A DNA stretch of 64,000 bases from Candidatus Chlorohelix allophototropha. GTDB lineage: Bacteria; Chloroflexota; Chloroflexia; Chloroheliales; Chloroheliaceae. The notes below the pieces were generated by a model. It worked only from the letters and a program-made list of their open reading frames with translations, had not been told where the DNA came from and did no database searches. Positions 44,382 through 53,455 of this stretch are shown one piece after another. The translations under genes were made by a program, and so were the position numbers. The first letter of the stretch is position 1. Each line of letters starts with the position of its first letter. The stretch spans positions 186,001 to 250,000 of the forward strand of contig NZ_CP128399.1 of NCBI RefSeq assembly GCF_030389965.1. Direction: 5' to 3'.

Positions 44382-45725
44382 ATGTCTTCCAAAGCAGCCG
44401 CAGAAACAACTCCATTTGCACGAAATCGGATTAATATCGGTGAAGGTAAAATTTGGCCTGTTGCTATTTGGTTTGTAGGTCCGGTTCTACTGCGGTTGAT
44501 ATTTATGCCAGTCAGCCATACTTGGGATACCCAGATTTGGTATTCTTTCCTCGCCGATATAAAATTCGATCATTCTCCCTATGATACCCTGCAAACACTC
44601 TCTTATGAAACCCGTTCCGAGCGAATTTACCCCTACTACGAGTATTTCGCTTACCCTCCCGGAATCTTGTATCTGTATTATCCTATCGGTAAATTCTACG
44701 CTCTACTCGACCCAAATTTAAACTATGTACTGGGTCGTGGTTTTATCCCATTGATAACCCAGATTCCTTGGTTTTTTTACTTTATTTTCAAAATCCCGGT
44801 GATGCTGGCGGACATGGGTATAATGGCGCTTCTTTGGAAAATGGGTGGTAAGGCTGTGGCACGGCGCTATGCCTATAGCCCTTACGTTATTGTGGTGGTG
44901 ATATGGACTTTTGACCCAATCATGATTTTTTTTATGTTATTGGGTGTTTACGCGCTAGAGCGTAAAAATTACGATCTGTCAGCAATCTCTTTTGCTATGG
45001 GTACTGTCATTAAATTTGTACCTGTATTCATAATACCAGCGATTCTACTTTATCTGGTGCGGAAAAATGTAACCTTCCTAGGTTTATTACGTTACATCGC
45101 GGTATTTGGAATTACAGTCGGTGTTCTTATATTTCCTTATTTAAAAGGCACCCTTTTCACGCTTGAATTTCACGGGGCACGTATCGGGGGTGGTTTGAGT
45201 TGGCAATCCATTTTCAACCTAGTGCTGGCATGGCTCCCTCAATCTATGTCCGTAAGTAATGCAACTGCGCTTTCCGCTGCGCTTGGAAGCCTATTCTTGC
45301 TGGTGGGAATGATGGTAATTTATGCCTACACCTACCGCATGAATCTGACTCTTAACTCTACTATTGTGGTGACAATACTGGGCTATTTGGCTTTCACCAA
45401 AATTGTAAACGAAGTTTACGCTCTAGCGGTAATCCCTTTTATTTTGCTGGATTTAAAAACACACAGCTCCGCTAAAAAGGAGCGTTTTTACAAATTATTT
45501 TGGTCAATACCTTTAGGTTGGTCTATCATAAATGTGCCAGCCTATCTGGGGTTTGCTTGGATAAGCGCTACCTTTGATGCTTATAACTATCCCTCATTGC
45601 TAGGCTTGTCAATTTTGAGCGATCAAAAGAGTCCTATGCTGGTTTACTTTGTGGTTGGTTCGTTTTATACCCTCTTATGTTTGTCCGGGATTTCACTTTT
45701 CAGTATTAAGGAAACCAAAACCTAG
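44382..45725 (+). CDS. GT-C-like multi-pass membrane glycosyltransferase
   Basis: A 447-residue protein with about ten hydrophobic helices. Its first extracytoplasmic loop carries HTWDTQIWYSFLADI and YFAYPPGILYLYYP, like the acidic/aromatic loop of PIG-M or DUF2029-type mannosyltransferases that use polyprenyl-phosphate sugars. Substrate unknown. The ATG has CCGGAAA just upstream. The next gene starts 34 bases later, and both may act in surface-glycan assembly. It is separated from the fatty-acid genes by a terminator. Confidence 0.75.
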   Translation: MSSKAAAETTPFARNRINIGEGKIWPVAIWFVGPVLLRLIFMPVSHTWDTQIWYSFLADIKFDHSPYDTLQTLSYETRSERIYPYYEYFAYPPGILYLYYPIGKFYALLDPNLNYVLGRGFIPLITQIPWFFYFIFKIPVMLADMGIMALLWKMGGKAVARRYAYSPYVIVVVIWTFDPIMIFFMLLGVYALERKNYDLSAISFAMGTVIKFVPVFIIPAILLYLVRKNVTFLGLLRYIAVFGITVGVLIFPYLKGTLFTLEFHGARIGGGLSWQSIFNLVLAWLPQSMSVSNATALSAALGSLFLLVGMMVIYAYTYRMNLTLNSTIVVTILGYLAFTKIVNEVYALAVIPFILLDLKTHSSAKKERFYKLFWSIPLGWSIINVPAYLGFAWISATFDAYNYPSLLGLSILSDQKSPMLVYFVVGSFYTLLCLSGISLFSIKETKT

Positions 45726-45759
45726 TCTTGTTAGACCAACCCAGAAAGGAGTTGCCTGC

Positions 45760-46632
45760 TTGAGTGTGACGGAAACGGAAGAAAAAACTTCTGCAAAAAG
45801 CCCGGTGATGCGTTTTATCACATACCTGCTGGATAAGCAGATTCACTTTATTGTACTAGGACTGGCAATTGCATATCTGGCTTACTCGTGGTTTTCGATT
45901 CAAGTGAAGTACACCCAGATTCAATCCTATGATTTCATGGGTGCCATTTCTATCTCTTATCGTGATACAAATCTGTATTTTTTCCGGGATACTGGTGATA
46001 GCCGTCCGGTTATTGCCAGCCAAACCAGTGATCGGTTGCTGGAGTATAGGGATTGGAATAGTAGTATTACAGTCAATGGGAACAGCCTTAAGTTATGGGA
46101 TACCTCAAATGGTTACAATGTGGATTCCCAGAACGCCAAATTGTACCAGTCAATGAGTCGCAATGATTGGGTAGTATTCAAAGAGGTTACGCTTGGACCT
46201 GACCCTAAAAGAGTGCTGGTGGAATATTATTATCGGAATGATAAGAGAGCTTCGGATGTGAGTCTGGAATTGGGACACTACGGCAACTTTGTTTCCACCA
46301 AAGTAAATAAAGATAATTTTGAGGCGGTAGTAGGCAGTGGTCTGTATGTGGTGACACCCAAAGCAGGGCAGGCAAGCGGGCAAACCGGATTAGAGCCTTC
46401 GGTTATTGGGTGGGGTACTACGCAATCGCAAACGCCCCGTTATTTGGTAAATCTCAAAATTAACACTGCTGCACTGAAAAACGTAGAGCTAGCCATTAAA
46501 AACGGTAGTGACGTGAGCGAGCAAGGCACCTTGCAAAATGTTGTTACTACCTATTCTCTGAAATCTATATCGCTTAATCAGCGTGTGTTATTGGCTTCGG
46601 AGGAGATTATCTGGCAAGACTTAAGTAACTAG
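45760..46632 (+). CDS. Uncharacterised single-pass membrane protein
   Basis: The 290 residues start at a TTG with AAAGGAG eight bases upstream; a longer frame to 45649 overlaps the preceding gene and is unlikely. A transmembrane helix at about 27-48 (IHFIVLGLAIAYLAYSWFSIQ) is followed by a beta-rich extracytoplasmic domain with many Asn, Ser and Tyr residues (for example DVSLELGHYGNFVSTKV). I do not recognise the family. Position after a GT-C protein suggests surface-glycan or envelope work. The frame ends before the acyl-CoA ligase leader. Confidence 0.75.
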   Translation: MSVTETEEKTSAKSPVMRFITYLLDKQIHFIVLGLAIAYLAYSWFSIQVKYTQIQSYDFMGAISISYRDTNLYFFRDTGDSRPVIASQTSDRLLEYRDWNSSITVNGNSLKLWDTSNGYNVDSQNAKLYQSMSRNDWVVFKEVTLGPDPKRVLVEYYYRNDKRASDVSLELGHYGNFVSTKVNKDNFEAVVGSGLYVVTPKAGQASGQTGLEPSVIGWGTTQSQTPRYLVNLKINTAALKNVELAIKNGSDVSEQGTLQNVVTTYSLKSISLNQRVLLASEEIIWQDLSN

Positions 46633-46766
46633 ATTACTAGGTTTAAAGCGGCAGGTTTGTCGATGTTCATTCGCTGTTAAGTTTGCCGCTATACCATTCA
46701 AAACACTCAGGCAGACAATGTCGTTTACCTGAACACGGCAATGAAGTCCGAAAAGGAGTATCCCAT

Positions 46767-48677
46767 ATGAGTTCCTCTGACAAATCTGGTTCCCAAAAAG
46801 GGAGTTCCCAGCTTAAATCCTCGCAACATCACTCCCGTACAAGTAGCACACTACGACAAGCGGCTGAACTGGTTGATCATGAAACGCTACTGCTGCGACC
46901 ATGGCTTAAAGCCTACGAACTAGGCGTACCGCCCGACTTACCTTTACCCAATCGAACCCTCGGCGAATTACTGCGAGATACTGCCGCCAAATTCCCTGAT
47001 AAAGCTGCCATCTACTTCTACGGTAACAGCCTGACCTATAGGGAAGTAGATATGCTGGCAAACCGTTTTGCGTCCGGTCTGGTGGATATTGGGGTTAAGC
47101 CGGGCGATAAAGTAGCGTTACATCTGCCTAATTGCCCTCAATTTGTAGTTGCCTATTACGGGGCGTTACGAGCAGGCGCAATAATAGTTCCCTGTAACCC
47201 GACCTACGTTGAGCGCGAGCTAGAGCAGCAATTAAACGATAGCGGCGCACAAGTAATAGTAACCTTAACCATGTTTTTTAACCGGATTAAGGCGATTCGC
47301 TCCCGCACCGCTCTTCAGCGGATTATCGTGGGCAATATCAAGGATTATTTTCCGCCACGTCTGAAAGCGCTTTTTACTTTATTAAAAGAGAAAAAGGGTG
47401 GTCATAGGGTTGCTTACAAGGGGCATGAGGTTTATGGCTGGCTGGATTTTCTTGAAGCTTACACCCCTGTTGCGCCTGAAATTAGCCTTGACCCCGATGA
47501 TGTAGCAGTTTTTGGTTATACCGGAGGTACTACGGGTGTTCCTAAAGCGGCGATGTTGACTCACCGCAACCTTATCACCAATGCCGAGATGTGCCATGTA
47601 TGGAGTGGTTCAAGACCGGAAGGCTCGGATGTTTGCCTGTCGGTAATCCCCTTTTTCCATTCATATGGCATGACAGTGGGGCTGAATAGTAGCGTAGCGC
47701 TTGGCACTGCGATGGTTTTGCTGCCTAAGTTTGAGCTTATCGAAGTTTTGAAAGCGATCGCACACTATCGCCCCACCCTATTTCCGGGCGTTCCGGCAAT
47801 GTATATCGCCCTGTTAAATGCTAAACACTTGATAGCCTACAACCTCAATTCCGTAGAAATTTGTTTGAGCGGCGCTTCTCCTCTCCACGCGGATGTTCAG
47901 AGTCGTTTTGAAGCGGTAACAGGCGCGAAATTGGTAGAAGGTTTTGGCATGACTGAATGTTCTCCGGTTAGCCACAGCATCCCAATTTTTGGCAAGCGTA
48001 TGGCGGGCAGTATTGGTGTGCCTCTGCCGGGTATGGATTCCAAAATTATGGATCTTGAAACGGGGGAAACTGAGTTAGCGCCCGGTGAAATCGGTGAATT
48101 GGTAATCAAGGGACCCACTGTGATGAAGGGCTATTACAACCGCCCAGATGAAACTGCTCGGACTTTGCGCAATGGCTGGCTTTATACCGGCGATATTGCC
48201 AAAATGGACGAAGACGGTTTCTTCTATATCGTGGATCGCAAGAAGGATATGATTTTAAGCAATGGTTTTAACGTGTATCCACGTGATGTTGAAGAGGTAT
48301 TGTTTACCCATCCTGCTGTCAAAGAAGCGGTGGTAATCGGCGCGCCCAATGAACGTGGCGACACTACCGTGAAAGCTTTCGTGATTTTACGGGACGGGAT
48401 GGTGGCTACTTCAGAAGAAATTATCGAGTTCTGCCGCTTGAATTTGGCGCGGTATAAAGCCCCACGTGTGGTTGAATTTCGCGATTCTTTGCCCAAAACC
48501 CTAATCGGCAAACCGCTACGGCGGGTGCTGGTAGAAGAGGAAAAGCAAAAACTGGCAGCGAAACATGCCTTGGAAGAAGCTCAACCGCATATTCCAATCC
48601 CTCATACAAAAAAGATTCGGCTACCGCTGCCAAAAATCGGCTTGCCGCTCAAGTTTGGTCGCGGCATTATACATTGA
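46767..48677 (+). CDS. Long-chain fatty acid--CoA ligase-like AMP-forming enzyme
   Basis: The 636-residue enzyme activates a carboxylic acid to acyl-CoA through an acyl-adenylate. The ATP/AMP loop is YTGGTTGVPK (251-260), followed by VEGFGMTECSP, the WLYTGDIAKMDEDGFFYIVDRKKDMI hinge region and the catalytic lysine K582 (TLIGKPLRR). This matches long-chain acyl-CoA ligases (FadD type); chain length is not decided by sequence. The ATG at 46767 has AAAAGGAG eight bases upstream. There are a Ser-rich 30-residue N-terminal extension and a basic C-terminal tail of about 40 residues, which may bind membrane. Terminated by a strong hairpin. Confidence 0.92.
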   Translation: MSSSDKSGSQKGSSQLKSSQHHSRTSSTLRQAAELVDHETLLLRPWLKAYELGVPPDLPLPNRTLGELLRDTAAKFPDKAAIYFYGNSLTYREVDMLANRFASGLVDIGVKPGDKVALHLPNCPQFVVAYYGALRAGAIIVPCNPTYVERELEQQLNDSGAQVIVTLTMFFNRIKAIRSRTALQRIIVGNIKDYFPPRLKALFTLLKEKKGGHRVAYKGHEVYGWLDFLEAYTPVAPEISLDPDDVAVFGYTGGTTGVPKAAMLTHRNLITNAEMCHVWSGSRPEGSDVCLSVIPFFHSYGMTVGLNSSVALGTAMVLLPKFELIEVLKAIAHYRPTLFPGVPAMYIALLNAKHLIAYNLNSVEICLSGASPLHADVQSRFEAVTGAKLVEGFGMTECSPVSHSIPIFGKRMAGSIGVPLPGMDSKIMDLETGETELAPGEIGELVIKGPTVMKGYYNRPDETARTLRNGWLYTGDIAKMDEDGFFYIVDRKKDMILSNGFNVYPRDVEEVLFTHPAVKEAVVIGAPNERGDTTVKAFVILRDGMVATSEEIIEFCRLNLARYKAPRVVEFRDSLPKTLIGKPLRRVLVEEEKQKLAAKHALEEAQPHIPIPHTKKIRLPLPKIGLPLKFGRGIIH

Positions 48678-48685
48678 TATTTTTC

Positions 48686-48714
48686 TCCCCCTTCGATACG
48701 TAAGGGGGATTTTT
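48686..48714 (+). terminator. Intrinsic terminator after the acyl-CoA ligase gene
   Basis: TCCCCCTT (48686-48693) pairs with AAGGGGGA (48702-48709), followed by five Ts. Confidence 0.93.
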
Positions 48715-48803
48715 AATCCGAGATTAATCTTTGCAACTTTTTCCGGTTTTTGCACGTATATTCGAGATGCATTTATTTAGAGAAAGTGAAAGGAACATTA
48801 TAA

Positions 48804-49763
48804 TTGTTTGACATAGACATAAAAACGCTGGAGGAAATTGAAAAAACCCTCGGCGAACAGGACATCCTTACCAAAGATGAGCCTGAAATGAAAGTAAGTT
48901 TGAAGGAAGAAGATCGTGAAGAGGCTATTCCCACTGAAATCCCAACCGCCGATGTGGAAGTTACGCCTGAAACTACCCATAAATCGCTGGCGCGAATCAC
49001 TGTACCGGTGCGGCACAATGATAAGTTGACGGCTATTCTTGAGCGGGTCAATCAGGATATTGAGCTACAGACGATGTGGCGGTGTGCCAATATCAATGCG
49101 GTTGATCGGCTTGGTATTAGTGATCATGGGCGTGTACATGTGCAGATAGTGGCGAATATTGGTCTTAAGATGTTGCGTTTGTTGCACGAAGCGGGGGTTG
49201 TACCTAGTATCGTTCAGCATCACAATCTGAGTTTTGAAGATGCGGAAGTGGTGGTGGTGCTAGGCGCTTTGCTACACGATATCGGTATCTGTGTGCATCG
49301 GGAAGAGCATGAGCATCATAGTTTGTGGCTTGCCGATCGCAAAATGATCGAATTGCTGGATGGAATTTACGATATTGAACAGCGTACCATCGTTAAATCG
49401 GAAGTACTACATGCCATAATTGCCCATGCGCGTAGCCAGAAATGCCTGACTATCGAAGCGGGAGTGGTGAAAGTAGCGGATGCACTGGATATGGCGAAAG
49501 GACGCTCACGGATACCCTTCGAGGCAGGACACATCAATATTCATTCCGCTTCGGCGTACGCTATCCAAAGCGTTGAGCTAAAAGCCGGTGTAGAAAAGCC
49601 GATTCACATTCAGGTGAACATGAGCAATTCCGCCGGTATTTTCCAGATTGACGAATTGCTCAAGAAAAAAATCCAGAATAGCAGCATCAAGGACTATCTG
49701 GAACTCGTTGCCAGTATCGGCGCTGAAACCGAAGAGAAGCTAATCCCGGTTTACCACATGTAA
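48804..49763 (+). CDS. HD-domain phosphohydrolase-like protein
   Basis: The 319 residues have an acidic N-terminal 65 residues that look unstructured, then a core HD domain: H108 (DHGRVH), H158-D159 (LLHDIG), H165, H171/H172, H203, H208 and D226 (ADALDMAKG). The metal-ligand pattern points to a metal-dependent phosphohydrolase. A C-terminal beta/helix extension follows. The substrate is unknown. The start is a TTG with AAGGAA about 9 bases upstream. It converges with the alpha/beta hydrolase gene; a 10-bp inverted repeat (49734-49743 with 49766-49775) spans the two ends. Confidence 0.88.
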   Translation: MFDIDIKTLEEIEKTLGEQDILTKDEPEMKVSLKEEDREEAIPTEIPTADVEVTPETTHKSLARITVPVRHNDKLTAILERVNQDIELQTMWRCANINAVDRLGISDHGRVHVQIVANIGLKMLRLLHEAGVVPSIVQHHNLSFEDAEVVVVLGALLHDIGICVHREEHEHHSLWLADRKMIELLDGIYDIEQRTIVKSEVLHAIIAHARSQKCLTIEAGVVKVADALDMAKGRSRIPFEAGHINIHSASAYAIQSVELKAGVEKPIHIQVNMSNSAGIFQIDELLKKKIQNSSIKDYLELVASIGAETEEKLIPVYHM

Positions 49764-49773
49764 GCTTAGCTTC

Positions 49774-50796
49774 TCATCCAGCCAACCACTTGAGGAAGAA
49801 TTCGCGGGCGGCGCGTCTGCCATCGCTCGTGAAGCCTGCGCTCATATGCCCAAGCGGTATGCGGGTAATCATTGCACTCCATTGTTGCGCCAGCTTTTCG
49901 GTTTCGGAAACCGGACAAGCTCGGTCGGCAATAGCCTCAATAATCAAGATGCGCTGTGAATCAATAGCAGGTTTATGATTGGCGGGGTTAATTGCTGCCA
50001 GCGCTTCTTCGGTTTGTGCTTCCGAAATACCCAACTTTTCTAGGTCTTTACGCACCAACCGGGTGTAGGTGCTGTGCCAGAGCGAGGCGCTGGCGCTAAC
50101 TGCCGGGATAATCAATACCCCACAACTAATGGACGGTTCTGCCACAAGTACCAAACCGCTCATTAACCCGCCCAGACTCTTGCCAAGCAAGCCAATCTGC
50201 TTAATTCCCCGCCCTCTTAGCCATTTGATGATAGCGCGAATGTCGGCAACTGCCTGTCGCGCCCCTTCAAACCCTGCCGTTAGGTCGGCGGTTATACTCA
50301 TTTCACCGCTTTGTGCGCCGGGTGGGGTGCGGCTCATATGGAAAGGCAGTTCCAGCATTAACACGTTATAGCCAAGCAGTTCGACCCATCCTATGGGTAG
50401 ACGCAACCATATATGGGGATCGTAAGCCATCCAGCCATGCGCGAAGACAATAGTGGGCGCTTTCTCTCTGCCGGGCTGATATAACCACCATGCCTTTACA
50501 ATATCATTTGATGGGTTTCCCGTAGGCATTGGGCTAGTGAAACTGAGTTGCTCTAACTGATATTCAACTCCTACCGCAAATAACTGGGGAGGGCGCTTGC
50601 TAATTTTTCGGCTAATAACCGGCATTTCCGGCTCAGGAAATAGAATTTCTTCTGAGACTCCGCTCCATGCGGCGAGCTTAGCCAATTCTTCGGGCTTACA
50701 ACTTTGATGGTGCAACTTGTGTCGTTGTACTTGCATCAGGGCTGTAAGGGTTACGAAACTAACTTCGTCAAAAACTGATCCTAGTTTTTCTATCAT
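49774..50796 (-). CDS. Alpha/beta hydrolase, ABHD18-like
   Basis: The 340 residues have the alpha/beta-hydrolase order: an HGWMAYDP oxyanion-side strand, LMLELPFH, the nucleophile elbow GKSLGG, an aspartate in ADRACP and a final histidine in LGHMSA. The LELPFHMSRTP and ARQAVADIRAIIKWL features recall the ABHD18/DUF2048 branch. The substrate is unknown. The N-terminal 60 residues are helical and not part of the core. It starts 11 bases after the GNAT gene stop, so the two are presumably co-transcribed. Confidence 0.85.
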   Translation of the reverse strand: MIEKLGSVFDEVSFVTLTALMQVQRHKLHHQSCKPEELAKLAAWSGVSEEILFPEPEMPVISRKISKRPPQLFAVGVEYQLEQLSFTSPMPTGNPSNDIVKAWWLYQPGREKAPTIVFAHGWMAYDPHIWLRLPIGWVELLGYNVLMLELPFHMSRTPPGAQSGEMSITADLTAGFEGARQAVADIRAIIKWLRGRGIKQIGLLGKSLGGLMSGLVLVAEPSISCGVLIIPAVSASASLWHSTYTRLVRKDLEKLGISEAQTEEALAAINPANHKPAIDSQRILIIEAIADRACPVSETEKLAQQWSAMITRIPLGHMSAGFTSDGRRAAREFFLKWLAG

Positions 50797-50807
50797 AATA
50801 AAAATCT

Positions 50808-51491
50808 CTAACGGGGTTTTTCAAGTCTTACTGCGAAGAATAAAGCAATTTCACGGTTAGCATAGTATGAGCTATTGTAACCGCAAAAGAAAAAGCCATG
50901 TTGTTGGCAAAAAGCAATTGCCGGGTAGTTTTTGGTTTGAAGCTCCACCATTATCGAACGCAAGCGATAACGATCAGCCCAACGGCGTGCTTCGGTGAAA
51001 AGGGCAGTTCCAATACCGCGGCGACGGTACTCCATTTGAATACTGGCGCTGGTAACCCACGCGATATGGCGTGGTCCATCCACCGTCAAACCTACATAGC
51101 CGATTAACTCTTTATGGGTTTGTTCTGTGCCTGTTTGGGGCGAATGTTCTGGGTCATAGGCTTCTGCCACCAGCAGAAAATCGGTGCGCTTCCACTCACT
51201 CAGCAGATATTGGTCGCTCCACGGAGAAGGCATTGCCAGCGGTCGCGGCAAGCGACTCGGCACAAACTCAACTTTGTAAGAAGGTAATTGACGCTTATCA
51301 GGTTTACCGACCAACTGGGAACGGGCTTTGGAGGGTTGTGACTCAGCTTCTTCCTGATAATCAGTATGGTCGTTAAAATTTTCCGTCATCTGCCAGACAT
51401 GGGTAGTAACGTAGCCGCTGTCAATTTCGAGGCATAAAGGTAGGTCATCCAGTTCGGCGGCGCGTAGCCGATAAGTTAGCGGTGTAGGCAT
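50808..51491 (-). CDS. GNAT-family N-acetyltransferase
   Basis: The 227 residues contain the acetyl-CoA-binding RRRGIGTALF (Q/RxxGxG/A-type) and the C-terminal NYPAIAFCQQHGFFFCGY signature of GNAT proteins. The middle (about 40-95) is a low-complexity insertion. The acceptor is unknown. The gene and the alpha/beta hydrolase form a two-gene minus-strand operon, divergent from the ArsR-like gene. Confidence 0.88.
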   Translation of the reverse strand: MPTPLTYRLRAAELDDLPLCLEIDSGYVTTHVWQMTENFNDHTDYQEEAESQPSKARSQLVGKPDKRQLPSYKVEFVPSRLPRPLAMPSPWSDQYLLSEWKRTDFLLVAEAYDPEHSPQTGTEQTHKELIGYVGLTVDGPRHIAWVTSASIQMEYRRRGIGTALFTEARRWADRYRLRSIMVELQTKNYPAIAFCQQHGFFFCGYNSSYYANREIALFFAVRLEKPR

Positions 51492-51593
51492 AATGTATTT
51501 CAGCAGCTAATCACTATTTCAACATGAGCCTTTTTCAGTTTAACACATGTTTTATCCGACTGCATATCTATGCGAAGTAGGTCTAAAGGCTTA

Positions 51594-51622
51594 TTGAATA
51601 TTACCAACAATGAGAATATAAT
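51594..51622 (+). promoter_or_regulatory. Promoter of the ArsR-like/ABC operon
   Basis: TTGAAT (51594-51599), a 17-base spacer and a perfect TATAAT (51617-51622) predict a start near 51629, about 40 bases before the TTG start codon. Confidence 0.75.
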
Positions 51623-51668
51623 CATTTGTGGGAACGGGAAATCTTGCATAGATTAAGAGGGGTTTCTT

Positions 51669-52250
51669 TTGAAAGAACTGAATAAAAAGCTTGAGTTAAT
51701 ACTGCATCCGGTGCGAATAAGGATTTTAACCGCGTTGCATAACCGCAATCTTACGCCACAGGAATTATCGGATGAGCTGGTTTCAGTGCCATCCGCCACT
51801 CTCTATCGCCAGCTTAATCGCATGCTAGAGGGTGGGCTGGTAAAAGTAGCGGAAGAGCGTCCGGTACGAGGTACGGTTGAAAAAGTCTATGCTCTTAATC
51901 TGGAAGCGCCCGGTCTTACGCAGGCGGATTTGGAAAAAGCTACCCGCGAAGATTTACTCCAGCTTTTTACCCTTTTCACTATTTCATCTATTGGCGATTT
52001 CTCGCGTTACTTGCAAGCGGTTGAAAAACCTGATTTCCTGAAGGATGGGGTGGCTTTTACCAAAGCGCCCTTATATCTAAGCGATGAAGAGTTAGCTCTT
52101 TTGAACAGGCAGATAGCCGAGCTTTTGTTAAAGGCGCTTGAGAACAAACCCTCACCGGAAAGACGTTACCGTTTCTGGAGTACGATTGTGATGCCATCGC
52201 TTGAGCAAACTGATGATTTACCGTTAAACGGAAAGGAGTTGGGCGACTGA
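51669..52250 (+). CDS. ArsR-like winged-helix transcriptional regulator
   Basis: The 193 residues begin with a winged helix (about 5-75; LHPVRIRILTALHNRNLTPQELSDEL...ATLYRQLNRMLEGGLVKV) of the ArsR/HTH_20 class, followed by a long helical part that probably dimerises or binds a ligand. No metal-binding cysteine pair is visible, so metal sensing is unlikely. The TTG start follows AGAGGGG by 7 bases. The ABC transporter follows directly, which it likely controls. Confidence 0.88.
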   Translation: MKELNKKLELILHPVRIRILTALHNRNLTPQELSDELVSVPSATLYRQLNRMLEGGLVKVAEERPVRGTVEKVYALNLEAPGLTQADLEKATREDLLQLFTLFTISSIGDFSRYLQAVEKPDFLKDGVAFTKAPLYLSDEELALLNRQIAELLLKALENKPSPERRYRFWSTIVMPSLEQTDDLPLNGKELGD

Positions 52251-52271
52251 GTTCACAGCCGCTCTCAAATT

Positions 52272-52490
52272 ATGGATACAGGCACAATTATAATGGCAGT
52301 TTTACCACTGGCGCTTATTTCGTTGGCTTTGGAGATTTTTGCTCTGGTAGATTTAATCCGCCGCGACCGCCGCGAAGTGCAGGGCGAAAATAAGTGGATT
52401 TGGGTGGCTATCATAGTGTTAGTCAGCACCATCGGCTCGCTTGTGTATCTGTTAGCCGGGCGCAAGCCACGCATAGAAGGTATGGAGTAG
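52272..52490 (+). CDS. Small PLDc_N-type membrane protein
   Basis: Seventy-two residues with two hydrophobic helices (about 6-28 and 42-62) separated by a basic loop (RRDRREVQGENKW). This is the phospholipase-D-nuclease N-terminal (PLDc_N) type seen next to ABC-2 transporters. It is presumably a transporter accessory subunit. It ends two bases before the ATPase gene. Confidence 0.85.
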   Translation: MDTGTIIMAVLPLALISLALEIFALVDLIRRDRREVQGENKWIWVAIIVLVSTIGSLVYLLAGRKPRIEGME

Positions 52491-52492
52491 CC

Positions 52493-53455
52493 ATGAGTGA
52501 TGCAATTGTATGCGAGGGGCTGACAAAGCAATATAACTCGCGGGTGGTTTTGAATAACCTTTTTCTAAAGGTTCCTGAAAATACCGTATTCGGTTTCCTA
52601 GGTCCGAACGGAGCAGGAAAAACCACTACGATGAAGATTTTAACCGGGCAAATCAAGCCTTCTGGTGGCAAAGCGCACGTGGCAGGGGTAGAAGTGAAAA
52701 TCGGTTCACCGGAGAGTCGGCGGTTTACCGGCTATTTGACCGAGACTCCCAACTATTACGGCTGGATGACCGGGCGAGAATTGTTGGAATGGGTGGGCGA
52801 GCTTTTTGGTATGACCACTTCAGATCGGAAGGCTCGTTCTAAAGAATTATTGCGGCTGGTAGGCATTGAAGAGGCGGGAAATCGCAAGGTTGTCACCTAT
52901 AGCGGCGGTATGCGCCAACGTCTTGGCATCGCTCAAGCCTTGGTGAATCGTCCTAAAGTAGTTTTTCTGGATGAGCCGGTGAGCGCACTTGACCCGGTTG
53001 GTCGGCGCGATGTGCTGTTATTGTTGGATCGCATCCGGCAGGATACCACCGTTTTTATGTCCAGCCATGTATTGGCGGATGTAGATAGGGTTTGCGACCA
53101 TGTTGCCATTCTAGATAAAGGCAATCTGGTAGTGTCGGGTTCTACGACTGAGCTTAAAGAGCGTTATTCCCATCCTGCTCTTTGGATAACCTTAGAAGGG
53201 GGCTACCCGGAAGCCGTGAAACTGGCAGAAAGCTTGAAAACCCTGCCGGAAGTCAAATATGCTATCCCTGACGAGTACGGGCGAGTTAACCTTGAATTGG
53301 TGAATGAGCAGGCAGTTCATAAAGCCGGGCAATATATCCCGCGAATGATTAGTGAAATGAACCTGAATCTAGCGGGCTATCAGGCTGCTATACCAAATTT
53401 GGAAGAAATATTTATTCAGGTGGTAAATCAAAGAGAAGGAGTGCAGCAGGCATGA
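52493..53455 (+). CDS. ABC transporter ATP-binding protein
   Basis: The 320-residue ATPase has Walker A GPNGAGKT (37-44), the ABC signature YSGGMRQRL (136-144), Walker B VVFLDE (156-161) and the switch histidine in SSH (about 194-196). The C-terminal DUF4162-like part is typical of ABC-2 exporters. It forms a transporter with the next gene, whose ATG overlaps its stop by four bases (ATGA). The substrate is unknown; drug or antibiotic export is common in this class. Confidence 0.95.
   Translation: MSDAIVCEGLTKQYNSRVVLNNLFLKVPENTVFGFLGPNGAGKTTTMKILTGQIKPSGGKAHVAGVEVKIGSPESRRFTGYLTETPNYYGWMTGRELLEWVGELFGMTTSDRKARSKELLRLVGIEEAGNRKVVTYSGGMRQRLGIAQALVNRPKVVFLDEPVSALDPVGRRDVLLLLDRIRQDTTVFMSSHVLADVDRVCDHVAILDKGNLVVSGSTTELKERYSHPALWITLEGGYPEAVKLAESLKTLPEVKYAIPDEYGRVNLELVNEQAVHKAGQYIPRMISEMNLNLAGYQAAIPNLEEIFIQVVNQREGVQQA

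Noticed and set aside
49734-49775. Inverted repeat spanning the ends of the HD-domain gene and the hydrolase gene as a terminator
   Set aside because: The 10-bp arms are perfect, but the loop is 22 bases, one arm lies in coding sequence and there is no T-run. Left as a note only.
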